From positions 1 to 39,109 of the forward strand of contig NZ_AVAF01000004.1 of assembly GCF_000445185.1 (NCBI RefSeq): a DNA stretch of 39,109 nucleotides. The letters are read 5' to 3'. Source of the DNA: Thermoanaerobacter sp. A7A (GTDB lineage: Bacteria > Bacillota > Thermoanaerobacteria > Thermoanaerobacterales > Thermoanaerobacteraceae). The translations under genes and the position numbers were made by a program. Positions 14,107 through 24,837 of the stretch are shown here, in pieces; within the stretch, counting starts at the first letter, position 1; each line of letters begins with the position of its first letter. Below the pieces are notes generated by a model. The model ran no database searches, was not told the origin of the DNA, and worked only from the letters and a program-made list of their open reading frames with translations.

Positions 14107-15870
14107 ATGAGATGGTCGTTAGAAAAGCTTTATACCTCCTTTGACAGCGAAGAATTTAAAAAAGACAACGAAAAGATACTTTCATCAATTGAACACATAA
14201 AAAAGTGGTGCGAGAAAAACCTCCAAACAGATGAAAATGCAAAAGAAAAGCTTGAGTACTACATAAAGTTTAAAAATGAACTGGGAGACCTTTTAGTAAA
14301 AGTGAGGGGCTTTTCTTTGCTCTCTTTAAGTGTAGATGTTAAAAATGAAAAAGCCCTCAAAGCAGTTGAAACCCTTGAAAATGTTACAACAATGCTGGCA
14401 GAGCCTGAAACAAAATTCAAAAGGTGGCTTTTAAACCTCAAAAACGTAGATGAAATAATAGAATCCTCTTCATACCTCAAATCTCATGAGTTTTACGTAA
14501 AAGAAACAATAAAGGAAGCCGAACACCTCCTATCAGAAAAAGAAGAAATAATACTGGCAAAAATGAAAAACACGGGTTCAGAAGCATGGGCAAAGTTACA
14601 TGAGTTTTTAACCTCCACACTACTTGTAGATATAAACATAAATGGAGAAGAAAAAAAACTGCCTCTTTCAGTTGTCAGAAACATGGCTTATGACAAGGAC
14701 CCTTACATAAGGAAGACTGCCTACTTTGCAGAGTTAAATTCCTACAAAAAGATAGAAGAAGCCTCAGCCGCCTGTCTAAACGGAATAAAAGGTGAAGTCC
14801 TCACTGTAACAGAATTGAGAAAATACTCTTCTCCCCTCGAAATGACGTTACAGCGCTCTCGTATGAATTTTGAAACCTTTGATGCAATGTTAAAAGCCAT
14901 AGAAGAATATTTACCAGTATTTAGAAAGTATTTAAAAGAAAAAGCAAAGCTTTTAGGTCACAAAGAAGGACTTCCTTTCTATGACCTCTTTGCCCCTGTA
15001 GGAAAACTGGACAAAAAACTTACCTTTGAAGAGGCTAGAGAATTCATTGTAGAAAACTTCAAGTCTTTCAGTGAAGACCTGGCAGAATTTGCAGATAACG
15101 CTTTTAGAAATAATTGGATTGATGCAGAACCTAGAGAAGGCAAGAGAGGAGGAGCCTTTTGCTTTAACCTGCATCCAATAAAAGAAAGCAGAATTCTCGC
15201 AAACTTTGATGGAAATTTTTCTAATGTTTTGACATTAGCCCACGAATTAGGACATGGATACCACGGCCATCTACTGGCAGATGAAACATTAATCAACTCA
15301 AGGTACCCTATGCCCATAGCTGAAACTGCCTCTATCTTTAATGAGCACATAATAGTAAACTCCGCATTAAAAACGGCAACTAATGAAGAAAAACTGTCAA
15401 TTATAGAAAATTCTCTCCAGCGCTCCACTCAAACCATAGTCGATATTTACTCAAGATTTTTATTTGAAAATGAACTCCTAAAAAGGCGAAAAGACCATTC
15501 CTTATCTGTGGAAGAACTAAAACAAATGATGATAGATGCTCAGAAAAAAACTTATGGAGATGGACTTGACCAAAATTATATGCACCCTTACATGTGGATA
15601 AATAAACCCCACTATTACGATGCTGACTTAAACTATTACAATTTCCCTTACGCTTTTGGTGAACTATTTGTAAAAGGCCTAATTTGCAAGTACAATCAAG
15701 AAGGAGAAAAATTCGTAGAGGAGTACAAAGAACTTTTATCCCAAACAGGCAAGAAAAATCTTTACGAATTAGGAAAAATCGTGGGATTTGACATACATTC
15801 TATCGACTTCTGGAGAAAATCTCTCGATGTCATAAAAGAAGAAATAGAACAATTTATTTCACTGATATGA
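14107..15870 (+). CDS. pepF: Oligoendopeptidase F (M3 family zinc peptidase)
   Basis: A 587-residue cytoplasmic metallopeptidase that hydrolyses peptides of about 7-17 residues. The zinc motif HELGHGYHG lies near residues 379-387, with the third ligand Glu about 25-30 residues later in AETASIFNEH. An N-terminal oligopeptidase F domain (about 110-180) with many helices precedes it. The length fits the family (about 590-600). The ATG follows a GGGGGAAAAG ribosome site. It is monocistronic with its own promoter and is followed at once by a REP-like hairpin. Signature and length make the call firm; PepF and the related M3B enzymes differ only in substrate preference. Confidence 0.93.
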   Translation: MRWSLEKLYTSFDSEEFKKDNEKILSSIEHIKKWCEKNLQTDENAKEKLEYYIKFKNELGDLLVKVRGFSLLSLSVDVKNEKALKAVETLENVTTMLAEPETKFKRWLLNLKNVDEIIESSSYLKSHEFYVKETIKEAEHLLSEKEEIILAKMKNTGSEAWAKLHEFLTSTLLVDININGEEKKLPLSVVRNMAYDKDPYIRKTAYFAELNSYKKIEEASAACLNGIKGEVLTVTELRKYSSPLEMTLQRSRMNFETFDAMLKAIEEYLPVFRKYLKEKAKLLGHKEGLPFYDLFAPVGKLDKKLTFEEAREFIVENFKSFSEDLAEFADNAFRNNWIDAEPREGKRGGAFCFNLHPIKESRILANFDGNFSNVLTLAHELGHGYHGHLLADETLINSRYPMPIAETASIFNEHIIVNSALKTATNEEKLSIIENSLQRSTQTIVDIYSRFLFENELLKRRKDHSLSVEELKQMMIDAQKKTYGDGLDQNYMHPYMWINKPHYYDADLNYYNFPYAFGELFVKGLICKYNQEGEKFVEEYKELLSQTGKKNLYELGKIVGFDIHSIDFWRKSLDVIKEEIEQFISLI

Positions 15871-15877
15871 CCCCAAA

Positions 15878-15935
15878 CCCAAACAAAAGGGGTGGTTCCT
15901 TTTGTTTGGGTTCTGAACTGTCCCCTTTGTTTGGG
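15878..15935. repeat. REP-like hairpin repeat, copy C
   Basis: CCCAAACAAAAGGGGTGGTTC pairs with GAACTGTCCCCTTTGTTTGGG-type sequence, with a further TTTTGTTTGGG copy in the middle. It starts eight bases behind the pepF stop and lies between convergent pepF and argH, so it may serve as a terminator for both. Confidence 0.7.
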
Positions 15936-15947
15936 AGGGCTAAGTTT

Positions 15948-17264
15948 TTATATCTTTGGTGCACCTATAGTTTTTCTTTTCTTCAATATATTTTTAAGAT
16001 CTATCGCCTCATATACATCTTCATCTATCACATCGCTGAATTTTTTAAGTTCTTCAAGTGATAAATCTTCAATTGCTAAGTTTCGTTCTATTGCATATAA
16101 AACGACTTTACCTGCAATTTCATGAGCAATTCTGAAGGGAATGCCTTTTTCTACAAGATAGTCTGCAAAATCTGTAGCATTCATGTAACCATATTTTGCG
16201 GCTCTTTCCATGTTGTCAGTCTTTACTTTAATTGTCTTTATCATCTCAGTAAATACTTTCAAAGACATTTTTAAAGTGTCTATTCCGTCAAACAAAGCCT
16301 CTTTATCTTCCTGCATATCTTTGTTATATGCAAGAGGGAGTCCTTTCATTACAGTGAGTATTGTAATCAAATCACCGTAAACTCTCCCAGTTTTGCCCCT
16401 TATTAATTCTGCTGCATCAGGGTTTTTCTTTTGCGGCATCATACTGCTTCCTGTTGAGAATCTGTCGTCCATCTCAATAAAATCAAATTCTTTGGTGGAC
16501 CACAAAATTAATTCTTCTGAGAACCTACTTAAATGCATCATTGTTATAGAGGCAAAGCTTAAAAATTCTATTACAAAGTCTCTATCGCTTACACCATCCA
16601 TGCTGTTTAAAGTTATATCATCGAACCCTAAAAGAGATGCCACGTATTTTCTATCAATATCAAAGGTGGTACCCGCAAGTGCACCAGAGCCCAAAGGCAT
16701 TACGTTGACTCTTTTCACCATATCCTCAAGCCTTGATAAATCTCTTTTAAACATTTCAACATAGGCAAGAAGATGATGTCCAAAAGTCACAGGCTGTGCC
16801 CTTTGCAAATGCGTATATCCCGGCATAATCGCCTTTTTATAAGTTTCAGCCATTTCTTTTAAGGTATCTATAAGTTTTATTAAATCCTCTTTTATTTTGT
16901 CTATCTCATCTCTCAAATAAAGCCTTTCATCCGTTGCAACTTGGTCGTTTCGACTTCTTCCTGTGTGAAGTTTGCGCCCTGTATCGCCTATTTTCTCAGT
17001 TAAAAGCCTTTCAACATAAGAATGAACATCTTCATCATTTGGTATCTCTCCAACATTGGTTTCATCAAGAATTTCCTTTAACCCTTTTTCTATTAAATTG
17101 AGTTCATCTTCTGTCAGCACTCCAGCTTTATAAAGTCCTTTTGCATGGGCAATTGAGCCTAATATGTCATGCTTTAAAAGCCTTATATCAAAAGAAATGG
17201 AGGAATTAAACTCCTCCATTAGTTTGTCCGTCTCGCTTTTAAACCTACCTCCCCACAGCTTCAT
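15948..17264 (-). CDS. argH: Argininosuccinate lyase
   Basis: The last step of arginine synthesis: argininosuccinate to arginine and fumarate. 438 residues, a normal length. The fumarase-superfamily signature [20 protein letters not shown] is present around residue 278. The opening [20 protein letters not shown], the [18 protein letters not shown] segment and the [19 protein letters not shown] segment with the catalytic His are typical. It is last in the arginine operon and overlaps the end of argG by 20 bases. Its ribosome site (GAGAGGAAGG) is inside argG, so translation is probably coupled. Confidence 0.97.
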   Translation of the reverse strand: MKLWGGRFKSETDKLMEEFNSSISFDIRLLKHDILGSIAHAKGLYKAGVLTEDELNLIEKGLKEILDETNVGEIPNDEDVHSYVERLLTEKIGDTGRKLHTGRSRNDQVATDERLYLRDEIDKIKEDLIKLIDTLKEMAETYKKAIMPGYTHLQRAQPVTFGHHLLAYVEMFKRDLSRLEDMVKRVNVMPLGSGALAGTTFDIDRKYVASLLGFDDITLNSMDGVSDRDFVIEFLSFASITMMHLSRFSEELILWSTKEFDFIEMDDRFSTGSSMMPQKKNPDAAELIRGKTGRVYGDLITILTVMKGLPLAYNKDMQEDKEALFDGIDTLKMSLKVFTEMIKTIKVKTDNMERAAKYGYMNATDFADYLVEKGIPFRIAHEIAGKVVLYAIERNLAIEDLSLEELKKFSDVIDEDVYEAIDLKNILKKRKTIGAPKI

Positions 17265-18477
17265 CCATATCCTTCCTCTCCATTTCCCTCAACGCCTTAA
17301 TTTTTAAAGAAAGTCCAAAGAGATTTATGAATCCTTCTGCATCTTTTTGATTATAAACCTCATCTTTACCAAAAGTTACAAATTCTTCATTGTAAAGAGA
17401 ATAAGGAGATTTTGCACCAGCGTTTATGACATTTCCTTTATAAAGCTTTAGCCTCACAACACCAGTTACATTTTTTTGGGTCTCCTCAACGAAGGCATCC
17501 AGAGCCGTTTTAAGTGGTGAAAACCACAAACCGTTGTAAACAAGGTCTGCATATTTTTGTGAAACCAAATCCTTAAACCTCATTGTTTCCTTATCAAGCA
17601 CAAGATATTCAAGTTCTTTGTGAGCAGCGTGAAGCAGTGTCCCTGCAGGAGTTTCATAAACACCGCGAGATTTCATCCCTACAAGCCTATTTTCAACAAT
17701 GTCGGCTATCCCCACACCGTTTCTTCCTGCAATTACGTTTAATTCTTCTATTAATTTGACAGGTTCTAAAGCTTTGCCGTTTACTTTCACAGGTATGCCC
17801 TTTTCAAATTCTATAACTACATATTCCGGCTTATCTGGGGCTTTGTCAGGTGGGGTGATTATATCGTAAAGGTCGCTTTTAGGCTCATTCCAGGGGTCTT
17901 CAAGGTCGCCACCTTCATGGCTTACATGCCACAAGTTATTATCGACACTGTATATTTTTTCTTTAGTAACAGGGATTGGAATCCCTTTCTTTTTTGCATA
18001 GTCTATTTCATCTTCCCTTGATTTTAAATCCCATATCCTCCATGGTGCTATGATTTTTATTGAGGGGTCAAGAGCATGTATTGATACTTCAAACCTCACC
18101 TGGTCATTGCCTTTGCCTGTCGCACCATGGGCTATTGCTTTTGCACCCTCTTTGTGGGCAATTTCCACAAGTTTTTTGGCAATTAAAGGCCTCGCCATAG
18201 AAGTGCCTAAAAGGTATTTCCCTTCGTAAACAGCACCAGCCTTTAAAGTAGGGAATATATAATCTTTTACAAATTCTTCTTTTACGTCTTCGATATATAC
18301 TTTGCTGGCACCACTTGCCAAGGCTTTATCTTTTATATATTTAAGTTCCTCTCCCTGTCCTACATCAATGCAAGCTGCTATTATCTCACATTCATAATTT
18401 TCTTTAAGCCATGGTATAATTACTGATGTGTCAAGTCCTCCTGAATAAGCAAGTACCACTTTTTCACCTTTTAACAT
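17245..18477 (-). CDS. argG: Argininosuccinate synthase
   Basis: Joins citrulline and aspartate with ATP to argininosuccinate. 410 residues. The N-terminal PP-loop [15 protein letters not shown] (residues 10-24) is the ATP pyrophosphatase motif. The [13 protein letters not shown] motif near residue 117 and [12 protein letters not shown] near 190 are family signatures. The start ATG follows AAGGGGTG. It lies 13 bases behind the carB stop and overlaps argH, as the seventh gene of the operon argC-J-B-D-carA-carB-argG-argH. Confidence 0.97.
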   Translation of the reverse strand: MLKGEKVVLAYSGGLDTSVIIPWLKENYECEIIAACIDVGQGEELKYIKDKALASGASKVYIEDVKEEFVKDYIFPTLKAGAVYEGKYLLGTSMARPLIAKKLVEIAHKEGAKAIAHGATGKGNDQVRFEVSIHALDPSIKIIAPWRIWDLKSREDEIDYAKKKGIPIPVTKEKIYSVDNNLWHVSHEGGDLEDPWNEPKSDLYDIITPPDKAPDKPEYVVIEFEKGIPVKVNGKALEPVKLIEELNVIAGRNGVGIADIVENRLVGMKSRGVYETPAGTLLHAAHKELEYLVLDKETMRFKDLVSQKYADLVYNGLWFSPLKTALDAFVEETQKNVTGVVRLKLYKGNVINAGAKSPYSLYNEEFVTFGKDEVYNQKDAEGFINLFGLSLKIKALREMERKDMDEAVGR

Positions 18478-18490
18478 TTTTAAACACCCC

Positions 18491-19762
18491 TTATAAAACT
18501 AAATTTTTGACATTATCCTTTTGCATTTCTTGATATTCATTTACAGATAAAATGGACAAGCCGTTCACATTTACCTTTGACACAGCATTTAATGCCGCTT
18601 TTATAGTATCTATAGATGTAAAAAGAGGAATTCTGTATTCTACTGCTGTTCTTCTTAACTTAAATCCCGTATTATCAGGTTTTTTGCCTTTTGTCGGTGT
18701 ATTTACTACAGCGTCAAAATATCCATCCTTCAGCAATTTTATTGCATTGTCAAGAGACATAATATTTACATGAATACCCATCAAACTCAAATACTTACCT
18801 GTCCTGTATGTGGCATATATTTCATAACCTAAGCCCTGCAATTTTTCTACTAAAGATACTGCTTCTTGAAAATCTCTTTCCGCTATTGAAAGAAGAATCT
18901 TACCTTTTTTAGGTATTTTAAGGCCTGCTCCTTCTAAAGCTTTGTAAAGTGCTCCTTCATAAGTTAAATCTATACCCATTATTTCTCCAGTTGATTTCAT
19001 TTCAGGACTTAGTGAAACTTCAACATCTGTCAATTTTTCCATAGAAAATACGGGAGCTTTTACAACCGTATATGGGGTCTGCGGCCATAAACCGCCTTTA
19101 TAACCTAACTCTTTTAGCTTTTTGCCCAAGGCCACTTCCACTGCGAGTTTTACCATAGGTATACCCGTTGCTTTGCTCATAATAGGTACAGTACGTGAAG
19201 CTCTGGGATTTACTTCTAACACGTATACAGTGCCTTCTTTTACAGCAAATTGAATATTTATAAGTCCTTTTACATTTAAAGCTTTTGAAATCTTCTCTGT
19301 GTATTCGATAATAGTGTTTATCTCCCGTTCGGACAAATTTCTTGCAGGATATATTGAGAAACTATCTCCTGAATGCACTCCAGCTCTTTCTATGTGCTCC
19401 ATTATTCCGGGTATTAATACACACTCACCATCTGAAACTGCATCAACTTCTACTTCTCTTCCATCTATATATTTATCTATTAAGATAGGCCTGCCGGGAG
19501 ATACTTGGGTTGCATTTGAAACATAGTCGATTATCTCTTGAAGTGTGTTAACTTTTTCCATGGACTGACCGCCTATAACATAGGATGGCCTTACAAGAAG
19601 TGGAAATCCAAGCTTTAAGGCTATATCTTTTGCATCTCCTACTGTTAATGCATATTCGCCTTTAGGTTGATTGATGTTTAACTCTCTTAAAAGTTTTGAG
19701 AACTTTTCCCTGTCTTCACTTATGTCAATGCTTTCATAGGATGTGCCTAATATTTTTACTCC
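18491..19762 (-). pseudogene. carB: carB, C-terminal part downstream of a frameshift
   Basis: The remaining 420-odd codons of the carbamoyl-phosphate synthase large subunit. The frame opens as [13 protein letters not shown] right after the shift and continues through the second ATP-grasp domain (PLLVRPSYVIGGQSMEKVN, VLEVNPRASRTVPIMSKATG). It ends in the MGS-like allosteric domain (SIAERDFQEAVSLVEKLQGLGYEIYATYRTGKYL). No stop interrupts it. The ATG at 19561 is internal and not a genuine start. Joined to 19756-21708 by one restored base, the product would be about 1072 residues, the normal length. Whether the break is real or an assembly error cannot be told. As written, no intact synthetase is made from this gene. 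Confidence 0.9.
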
Positions 19763-21708
19763 GTTTTAACTAACCCTTCTGTAAGATTTATTGCTGTCTG
19801 GCCGCCAAACATTACCATTACGCCGAGTGGCTTTTCTTTCTCGTATATGTTTAAAACATCCTCCAATGTAATAGGCTCAAAGTACAACCTGTCTCCTGTG
19901 TCAAAGTCTGTGCTGACAGTTTCAGGATTGTTGTTTATTATGATAGATTTAATTCCAGCATCTCTTAAAGCCCACAAGGCTTTAACAGAACAGTAATCAA
20001 ACTCAATTCCCTGACCAATTCTTATAGGACCAGAGCCTATTACAATTACTTTTGGTATGTCATGGGTCTCAACTTCGTCTTCTTCGCCATAAGTTGAATA
20101 TATATATTGTGTAACTGATTCAAATTCCGCTGCACAGGTATCTACCATTTTATAGGAAGGATATATGCTATATTCTTTTCTTAATGCTCTAACATCTTCT
20201 TCTTTAATTCCCTTTATTGTTGCAATTTCTCTGTCTGAAAATCCCATTCTCTTTGCTTTTTTAAGAATCTCTTCCCTTAACTCATTTTTCTCTATTTCCC
20301 TTTCCATATTTATAATATTTAAAAGCTTATTTAAAAACCATTTGTCTATTTTTGTAACGTCATTTATATAATCAATGTCTATATCGCGGCGAAGAGCTTC
20401 TGCTATATAAAACAGCCTCATATCATTAGGCACTGAAATGCCCTCCAGTATTTCTTTTGTTCCCATGCCTCTTACACTATCTAACCTAAGACCATAAACT
20501 TTTATCTCTAATGACCTTACAGCCTTCAAAAGGGAGGCTTCAAAAGACCTTTCTATTGCCATTATTTCTCCTGTCGCCTTCATCTGTGTACCTATTCTTC
20601 TATCAGTAGTATAAAATTTGTCAAAAGGCCACCTCGGTATTTTTGTCACAACATAATCCAGTGCAGGTTCAAAAAATGCGGTTGTTTTACCCGTGACAGG
20701 ATTTTTTATTTCATCAAGCCTAAGTCCTATCGCAATTTTTGCAGCAACCTTTGCAATAGGATATCCTGTCGCTTTTGATGCCAGTGCGCTTGAACGACTA
20801 ACCCTTGGGTTTACTTCTATAACATAGTATTTGTGGCTTTGGGGGTCTAAAGCAAATTGGATATTACATCCTCCCTCAATTTTTAAAGCCCTGATTATTT
20901 TAATGCTTGCACTTCTTAACATTTGATATTCGTAATCTGACAAAGTCTGCACTGGCGCTACGACTATACTATCTCCAGTATGAACTCCTACAGGATCAAA
21001 ATTTTCCATGCTGCAGATGGTAATACAATTATCAGCGGCATCTCTCATTACCTCAAACTCTATTTCTTTCCATCCATACAGAGATTTTTCAACAAGTACT
21101 TCTTGAGCCATACTCTTTTTAAGACCTAAATCCACAATCGATATAAGTTCTTCGTCATTGTGAGCTATACCGCCACCTGTACCCCCAAGAGTATATGCAG
21201 GCCTTATTATCAAAGGATAACCGTAATTTTTAGCAAATTTAAGTGCATCCTCCACATTTGTGACTGTGACACTTTCAGCAACTGGCTCCCCTATTTCCTG
21301 CATTTTTCTTTTAAAAAGTTCTCTATCTTCTGCAGTTTTTATTGACTCGAAAGAAGTGCCTAAAAGTTTTACATTATATTTATCTAAAATTCCTTCTTCT
21401 TTAAGTTTGACAGCAAGATTAAGCCCTGTCTGTCCTCCTAAGGTAGCAAGAATTCCATCGGGCCTTTCTTTTGCTATTATTTTTTCAACTACTTCTACAG
21501 TAGGATTTTCAATATAAACAATATCTGCTATATCAGTGTCAGTCATTATGGTAGCTGGATTGTTATTTACAAGTACTACTTGTACTCCTTCTTCCTTTAA
21601 AGATTTGCAGGCTTGGGTTCCTGAATAATCAAACTCCGCTGCTTGCCCTATTATAATCGGGCCTGAGCCTATTACCAGAACCTTACTAATATCCTTATAT
21701 TTCGGCAA
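19756..21708 (-). pseudogene. carB: carB, N-terminal part (carbamoyl-phosphate synthase large subunit) ending at a frameshift
   Basis: Carbamoyl-phosphate synthase makes carbamoyl phosphate from bicarbonate, ATP and ammonia supplied by CarA, feeding arginine and pyrimidine synthesis. These 650 residues hold the first carboxyphosphate ATP-grasp half ([64 protein letters not shown]), the oligomerisation domain, and the start of the second half ([33 protein letters not shown]). The frame stops at 19756 (GLVKTE) where the family continues [13 protein letters not shown]. The TTG start has AAGGAGGT six bases upstream and overlaps carA by 14 bases. One missing A in the run at 19764-19767 restores the frame. 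Confidence 0.92.
19763..19767 (-). other. Single-base frameshift site within carB
   Basis: On the minus strand GTTAAAACGGAGTAA ends the first frame. With one extra A (GTT AAA AAC GGA GTA AAA) it would read VKNGVK and join the second frame exactly where conserved sequence resumes. A homopolymer loss is the simplest cause. Confidence 0.85.
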
Positions 21709-22765
21709 AATAAGACCTCCTTTTGTAAACCATGACTATATCCATGAATTTATCAAAAATATCTGTTGAATCACGAGGACCAGGACATGCCTCAGGATGA
21801 TACTGTACAGAAAAAACTGGCAGAAACTTATGCATAATGCCTTCTACTGTTCCATCGTTTAAGTTTATGTGGGTTATAGTTATCTTGTCTTTATCTATTG
21901 ACTCCTCTTCAACAGCGTATCCGTGGTTTTGAGAAGTTATATAGTCTTTATTTGTCAGTAAATCCTTAACAGGTTGATTTGCACCTCTGTGGCCAAATTT
22001 CATCTTTACTGTATTACATCCAAGGGCTAAGGCTATTATTTGATGCCCTAAGCATATCCCCAGCACAGGTTTCATACCTATAAATTGTTTAGTAAGTTCT
22101 ATTGCATCAACTGCATCCTTAGGGTCTCCTGGTCCATTTGAAAGAAATATTGCATCGGGATTTATTTGCATGACATCATCATAACTTGCATTGTAAGGAA
22201 ACACATAAATGTCAAATCCAACAGAATTTAGCATCTTTAAAATGCTTTTCTTGGTGCCAAGGTCAATAAATGCAAGTTTTGGACCAATACCTTCTATACG
22301 ATAGGGCTTTTTCGTAGAAACTTCTTCCAAAAGATTTGCCTGGTCAAATTCTATGTTGTCGTCAGGATTATGAGTTATAATTCCTCTCATAGTTCCATTT
22401 TCTCTAAGCTTTTTTGTCAAAGCCCTTGTATCAATTCCTGATAATACTGGTATGTTGTGCTTATCAAGATAGCTCAAAAGTGACTCCTCACTTTGAAAAT
22501 TGCTGGGCTTATCGCAATATTCCCGTACAACAAATCCCCTTATATGAGGCTTTTCTGATTGAAAGTCGTATTTGTTAATGCCGTAATTTCCTATTAAAGG
22601 GTATGTCATGACAACTATTTGGCCTGCATAGGAAGGGTCTGTTATGGCTTCTTGATAGCCTGTCATCCCTGTAGTAAAAACAACCTCTCCATATCCTTTT
22701 TTGTTTTTGCTTATTAACTCACCTTCAAATATGCTTCCATCCTCAAGTTTTAAATAACCTTTCAT
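21695..22765 (-). CDS. carA: Carbamoyl-phosphate synthase small subunit
   Basis: The glutaminase subunit that releases ammonia from glutamine for CarB. 356 residues from the chosen start. The N-terminal CPSase domain ([15 protein letters not shown]...[28 protein letters not shown]) is followed by a class I glutamine amidotransferase with the nucleophile Cys in [15 protein letters not shown] and the His-Glu pair in [12 protein letters not shown]. The frame continues nine codons upstream, but ATG 22765 starts the conserved domain and directly follows the argD stop, so it is preferred. Overlaps carB by 14 bases. Being inside the arginine operon, this copy is probably the arginine-dedicated one. 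Confidence 0.95.
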   Translation of the reverse strand: MKGYLKLEDGSIFEGELISKNKKGYGEVVFTTGMTGYQEAITDPSYAGQIVVMTYPLIGNYGINKYDFQSEKPHIRGFVVREYCDKPSNFQSEESLLSYLDKHNIPVLSGIDTRALTKKLRENGTMRGIITHNPDDNIEFDQANLLEEVSTKKPYRIEGIGPKLAFIDLGTKKSILKMLNSVGFDIYVFPYNASYDDVMQINPDAIFLSNGPGDPKDAVDAIELTKQFIGMKPVLGICLGHQIIALALGCNTVKMKFGHRGANQPVKDLLTNKDYITSQNHGYAVEEESIDKDKITITHINLNDGTVEGIMHKFLPVFSVQYHPEACPGPRDSTDIFDKFMDIVMVYKRRSYFAEI

Positions 22766-22766
22766 G

Positions 22767-23957
22767 CTAAAACCCCACTTCACAAAGTACATCCTCCAGT
22801 ATTATTAACGCCGTATCTATTTCCTCTTTTGTCACAGTAAGAGGAGGGACAAATCTTAAAACATTGTGACTGATACAATTTATAAGTAAGCCTTTTTCCA
22901 TTGCCTTTGTCACAATATCCGAAGCCTCTTCCATATCCATTTCGCAGCCTATCATAAGGCCTTTTCCTCTCACTTCTTTTATGACACTGTGTTTCTCCTT
23001 TAAACTTTCAAGGTTTCCCTTGAAATACTCGCCTTTTTGAGCCACATTATCTAAAAAGCCTTCCTTTGTTATTTCGTTCATCACTGCAATTCCCGCGGCG
23101 CAAGCAAGGGGATTTCCTCCAAATGTGGAGGCATGGTCTCCCGGTTGAAAAACAGCTTTATCCTCTTTTGCGACAATAGCTCCTATTGGAAAACCTCCTC
23201 CCAATCCCTTTGCCAAAGTCATGATGTCAGGAGTTATGCCATAATGTTCATATCCAAAAAGTTTTCCCGTCCTTCCTATACCTGTCTGAACTTCGTCTAT
23301 TATAAAGAGAATGTCATTTTCATCACATATCTCTCTTGCCGCCTTTATATACTCTGGTATAGCTTCATGGATACCGCCTTCACCTTGCACTACTTCAAGC
23401 ATAATCGCACACACTTCATCATCAATAGCTTCATAAAGAGCATCAATATCATTAAAAGGTACATATTTAAAACCAGAGAGAAGTGGGCCAAAACCTTTGT
23501 GATACTTCTCTTGACCTGTCGCAGTAAGTGCCCCAAAAGTTCTACCGTGAAAAGAATTTTTGGCAGATATAACTTTATACCTTTTATCACCGTATTTTAA
23601 TGAGGCATATTTTCTGGCAAGTTTTATTGCGCCTTCATTTGCTTCTGCACCACTATTTGCAAAAAATACCTTATTCCCAAAGGAGTTTTCCGCGATTATC
23701 TTTGCAAGTTGTATCTGATTCTCATTCCAATAAAGATTAGAACAGTGTATAAGTTTTTCGGATTGGTTCTTTATAGCATCAACTAATGCCGGATGACAAT
23801 GCCCCAATGAATTTACTGCAATGCCTGCAACAAAATCGAGATAAACATTCCCTTTGTCATCCCACACTTTTGTCCCTTTCCCCTCCACCAGGGTAATAGG
23901 GTATCTGCTGTAAGTATTCATTACATATTTCTTATCATCAACGCTTATCATCATCAA
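22767..23957 (-). CDS. argD: Acetylornithine aminotransferase
   Basis: A PLP enzyme that converts N-acetylglutamate semialdehyde to N-acetylornithine. 396 residues, class III aminotransferase. Visible motifs are FANSGAEANEGAIKLARKYA, FHGRTFGALTATGQ, FIIDEVQTGIGRTGKLFGYEHYG (PLP-binding Asp) and the Schiff-base Lys in IMTLAKGLGGGFPIGA. The start overlaps the argB end by 20 bases, with GGAAAGGAATG as ribosome site inside argB. The position in the operon supports ArgD rather than a catabolic ornithine or GABA aminotransferase. Confidence 0.96.
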   Translation of the reverse strand: MMMISVDDKKYVMNTYSRYPITLVEGKGTKVWDDKGNVYLDFVAGIAVNSLGHCHPALVDAIKNQSEKLIHCSNLYWNENQIQLAKIIAENSFGNKVFFANSGAEANEGAIKLARKYASLKYGDKRYKVISAKNSFHGRTFGALTATGQEKYHKGFGPLLSGFKYVPFNDIDALYEAIDDEVCAIMLEVVQGEGGIHEAIPEYIKAAREICDENDILFIIDEVQTGIGRTGKLFGYEHYGITPDIMTLAKGLGGGFPIGAIVAKEDKAVFQPGDHASTFGGNPLACAAGIAVMNEITKEGFLDNVAQKGEYFKGNLESLKEKHSVIKEVRGKGLMIGCEMDMEEASDIVTKAMEKGLLINCISHNVLRFVPPLTVTKEEIDTALIILEDVLCEVGF

Positions 23958-24837
23958 AACATTCCTTTCCTATCATAGTTCCTATTCCTTCATCAGTAAA
24001 AATTTCAAGAAGCAGTGAATGTGTAAGCCTTCCGTCAATGATGTGAGCTCTTTTTACTCCATTTTCAACAGCTTTTATGCAACATTCAAGTTTTGGTATC
24101 ATTCCACCGTTTATGCGTCCCGAATTCATAAATTCTTTTGCGTGCTCTAAGTCCATTCGGGATATTAGGCTACTTTTATCATTTATATTTGATAGAATTC
24201 CTTCGACATCTGTAAGTAAAATTAGTTTTTCAGCCTTTAATGCTTCTGCGATTTTTCCTGCTGCAGTATCCGCATTTACATTGTACGTTTTGCCGTCATC
24301 TCCGAAAGATGTCGGTGCAATAACAGGTATATAGCCTTTTTCCAGCATCATCGTTATTACATCTATGTTTACATCTACAATTTTTCCTACGTATCCTATG
24401 TCGCCATTCGATGTGTCCTTTTCCGCCTTTAAAAGTTTGCCATCTTTTCCACTTATGCCAATCGCCTGACCGCCTAATTCATTGATCATAGATACAATTT
24501 CCTTATTAATGCGCCCCACTAGTACCATTTCAACAACTTCCATAGTTACCTCGTCAGTAACCCGCAGTCCCTTCACAAACTTTGACTCTATGCCTAATCT
24601 TTTTAGCATGTTATTTATTTCTGGTCCACCGCCATGTACAACTACAGGATTTAATCCTACAAATTTCATCAATACAATGTCCTGCATTACCATTCTTTTT
24701 AAATTGCAGTCTAACATTGCACTTCCACCATATTTTATTACAACAGTCTTGCCAGAAAACTTCTTAATGTATGGGAGTGCTTCTATTAAAACATGGGCTT
24801 TTGCAATTTCATCGCCAAACTTCTCTTTTCTAATCAT
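23938..24837 (-). CDS. argB: Acetylglutamate kinase
   Basis: Phosphorylates N-acetylglutamate, the second step of arginine synthesis. 299 residues, amino acid kinase fold: VVIKYGGSAM (ATP phosphate-binding Lys and glycines), VVHGGGPEINNMLKRLGI (substrate site), NVNADTAAGKIAEALKAEKLILLTDVEGI, and GRINGGMIPKLECCIKAV. The N-terminal helix (residues 1-25) before the kinase core is of the kind found in arginine-inhibited hexameric kinases, so feedback inhibition is plausible. Its ATG overlaps the argJ stop by four bases (ATGA). Confidence 0.97.
   Translation of the reverse strand: MIRKEKFGDEIAKAHVLIEALPYIKKFSGKTVVIKYGGSAMLDCNLKRMVMQDIVLMKFVGLNPVVVHGGGPEINNMLKRLGIESKFVKGLRVTDEVTMEVVEMVLVGRINKEIVSMINELGGQAIGISGKDGKLLKAEKDTSNGDIGYVGKIVDVNIDVITMMLEKGYIPVIAPTSFGDDGKTYNVNADTAAGKIAEALKAEKLILLTDVEGILSNINDKSSLISRMDLEHAKEFMNSGRINGGMIPKLECCIKAVENGVKRAHIIDGRLTHSLLLEIFTDEGIGTMIGKECFDDDKR

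Noticed and set aside
15867-16125. Short plus-strand ORFs after pepF
   Set aside because: They run through REP-like copy C and the antisense of argH.
18491-19561. Independent short carbamoyl-phosphate synthase gene starting at ATG 19561
   Set aside because: Conserved carB sequence continues upstream of this ATG in the same frame to 19762; it is part of one frameshifted gene.
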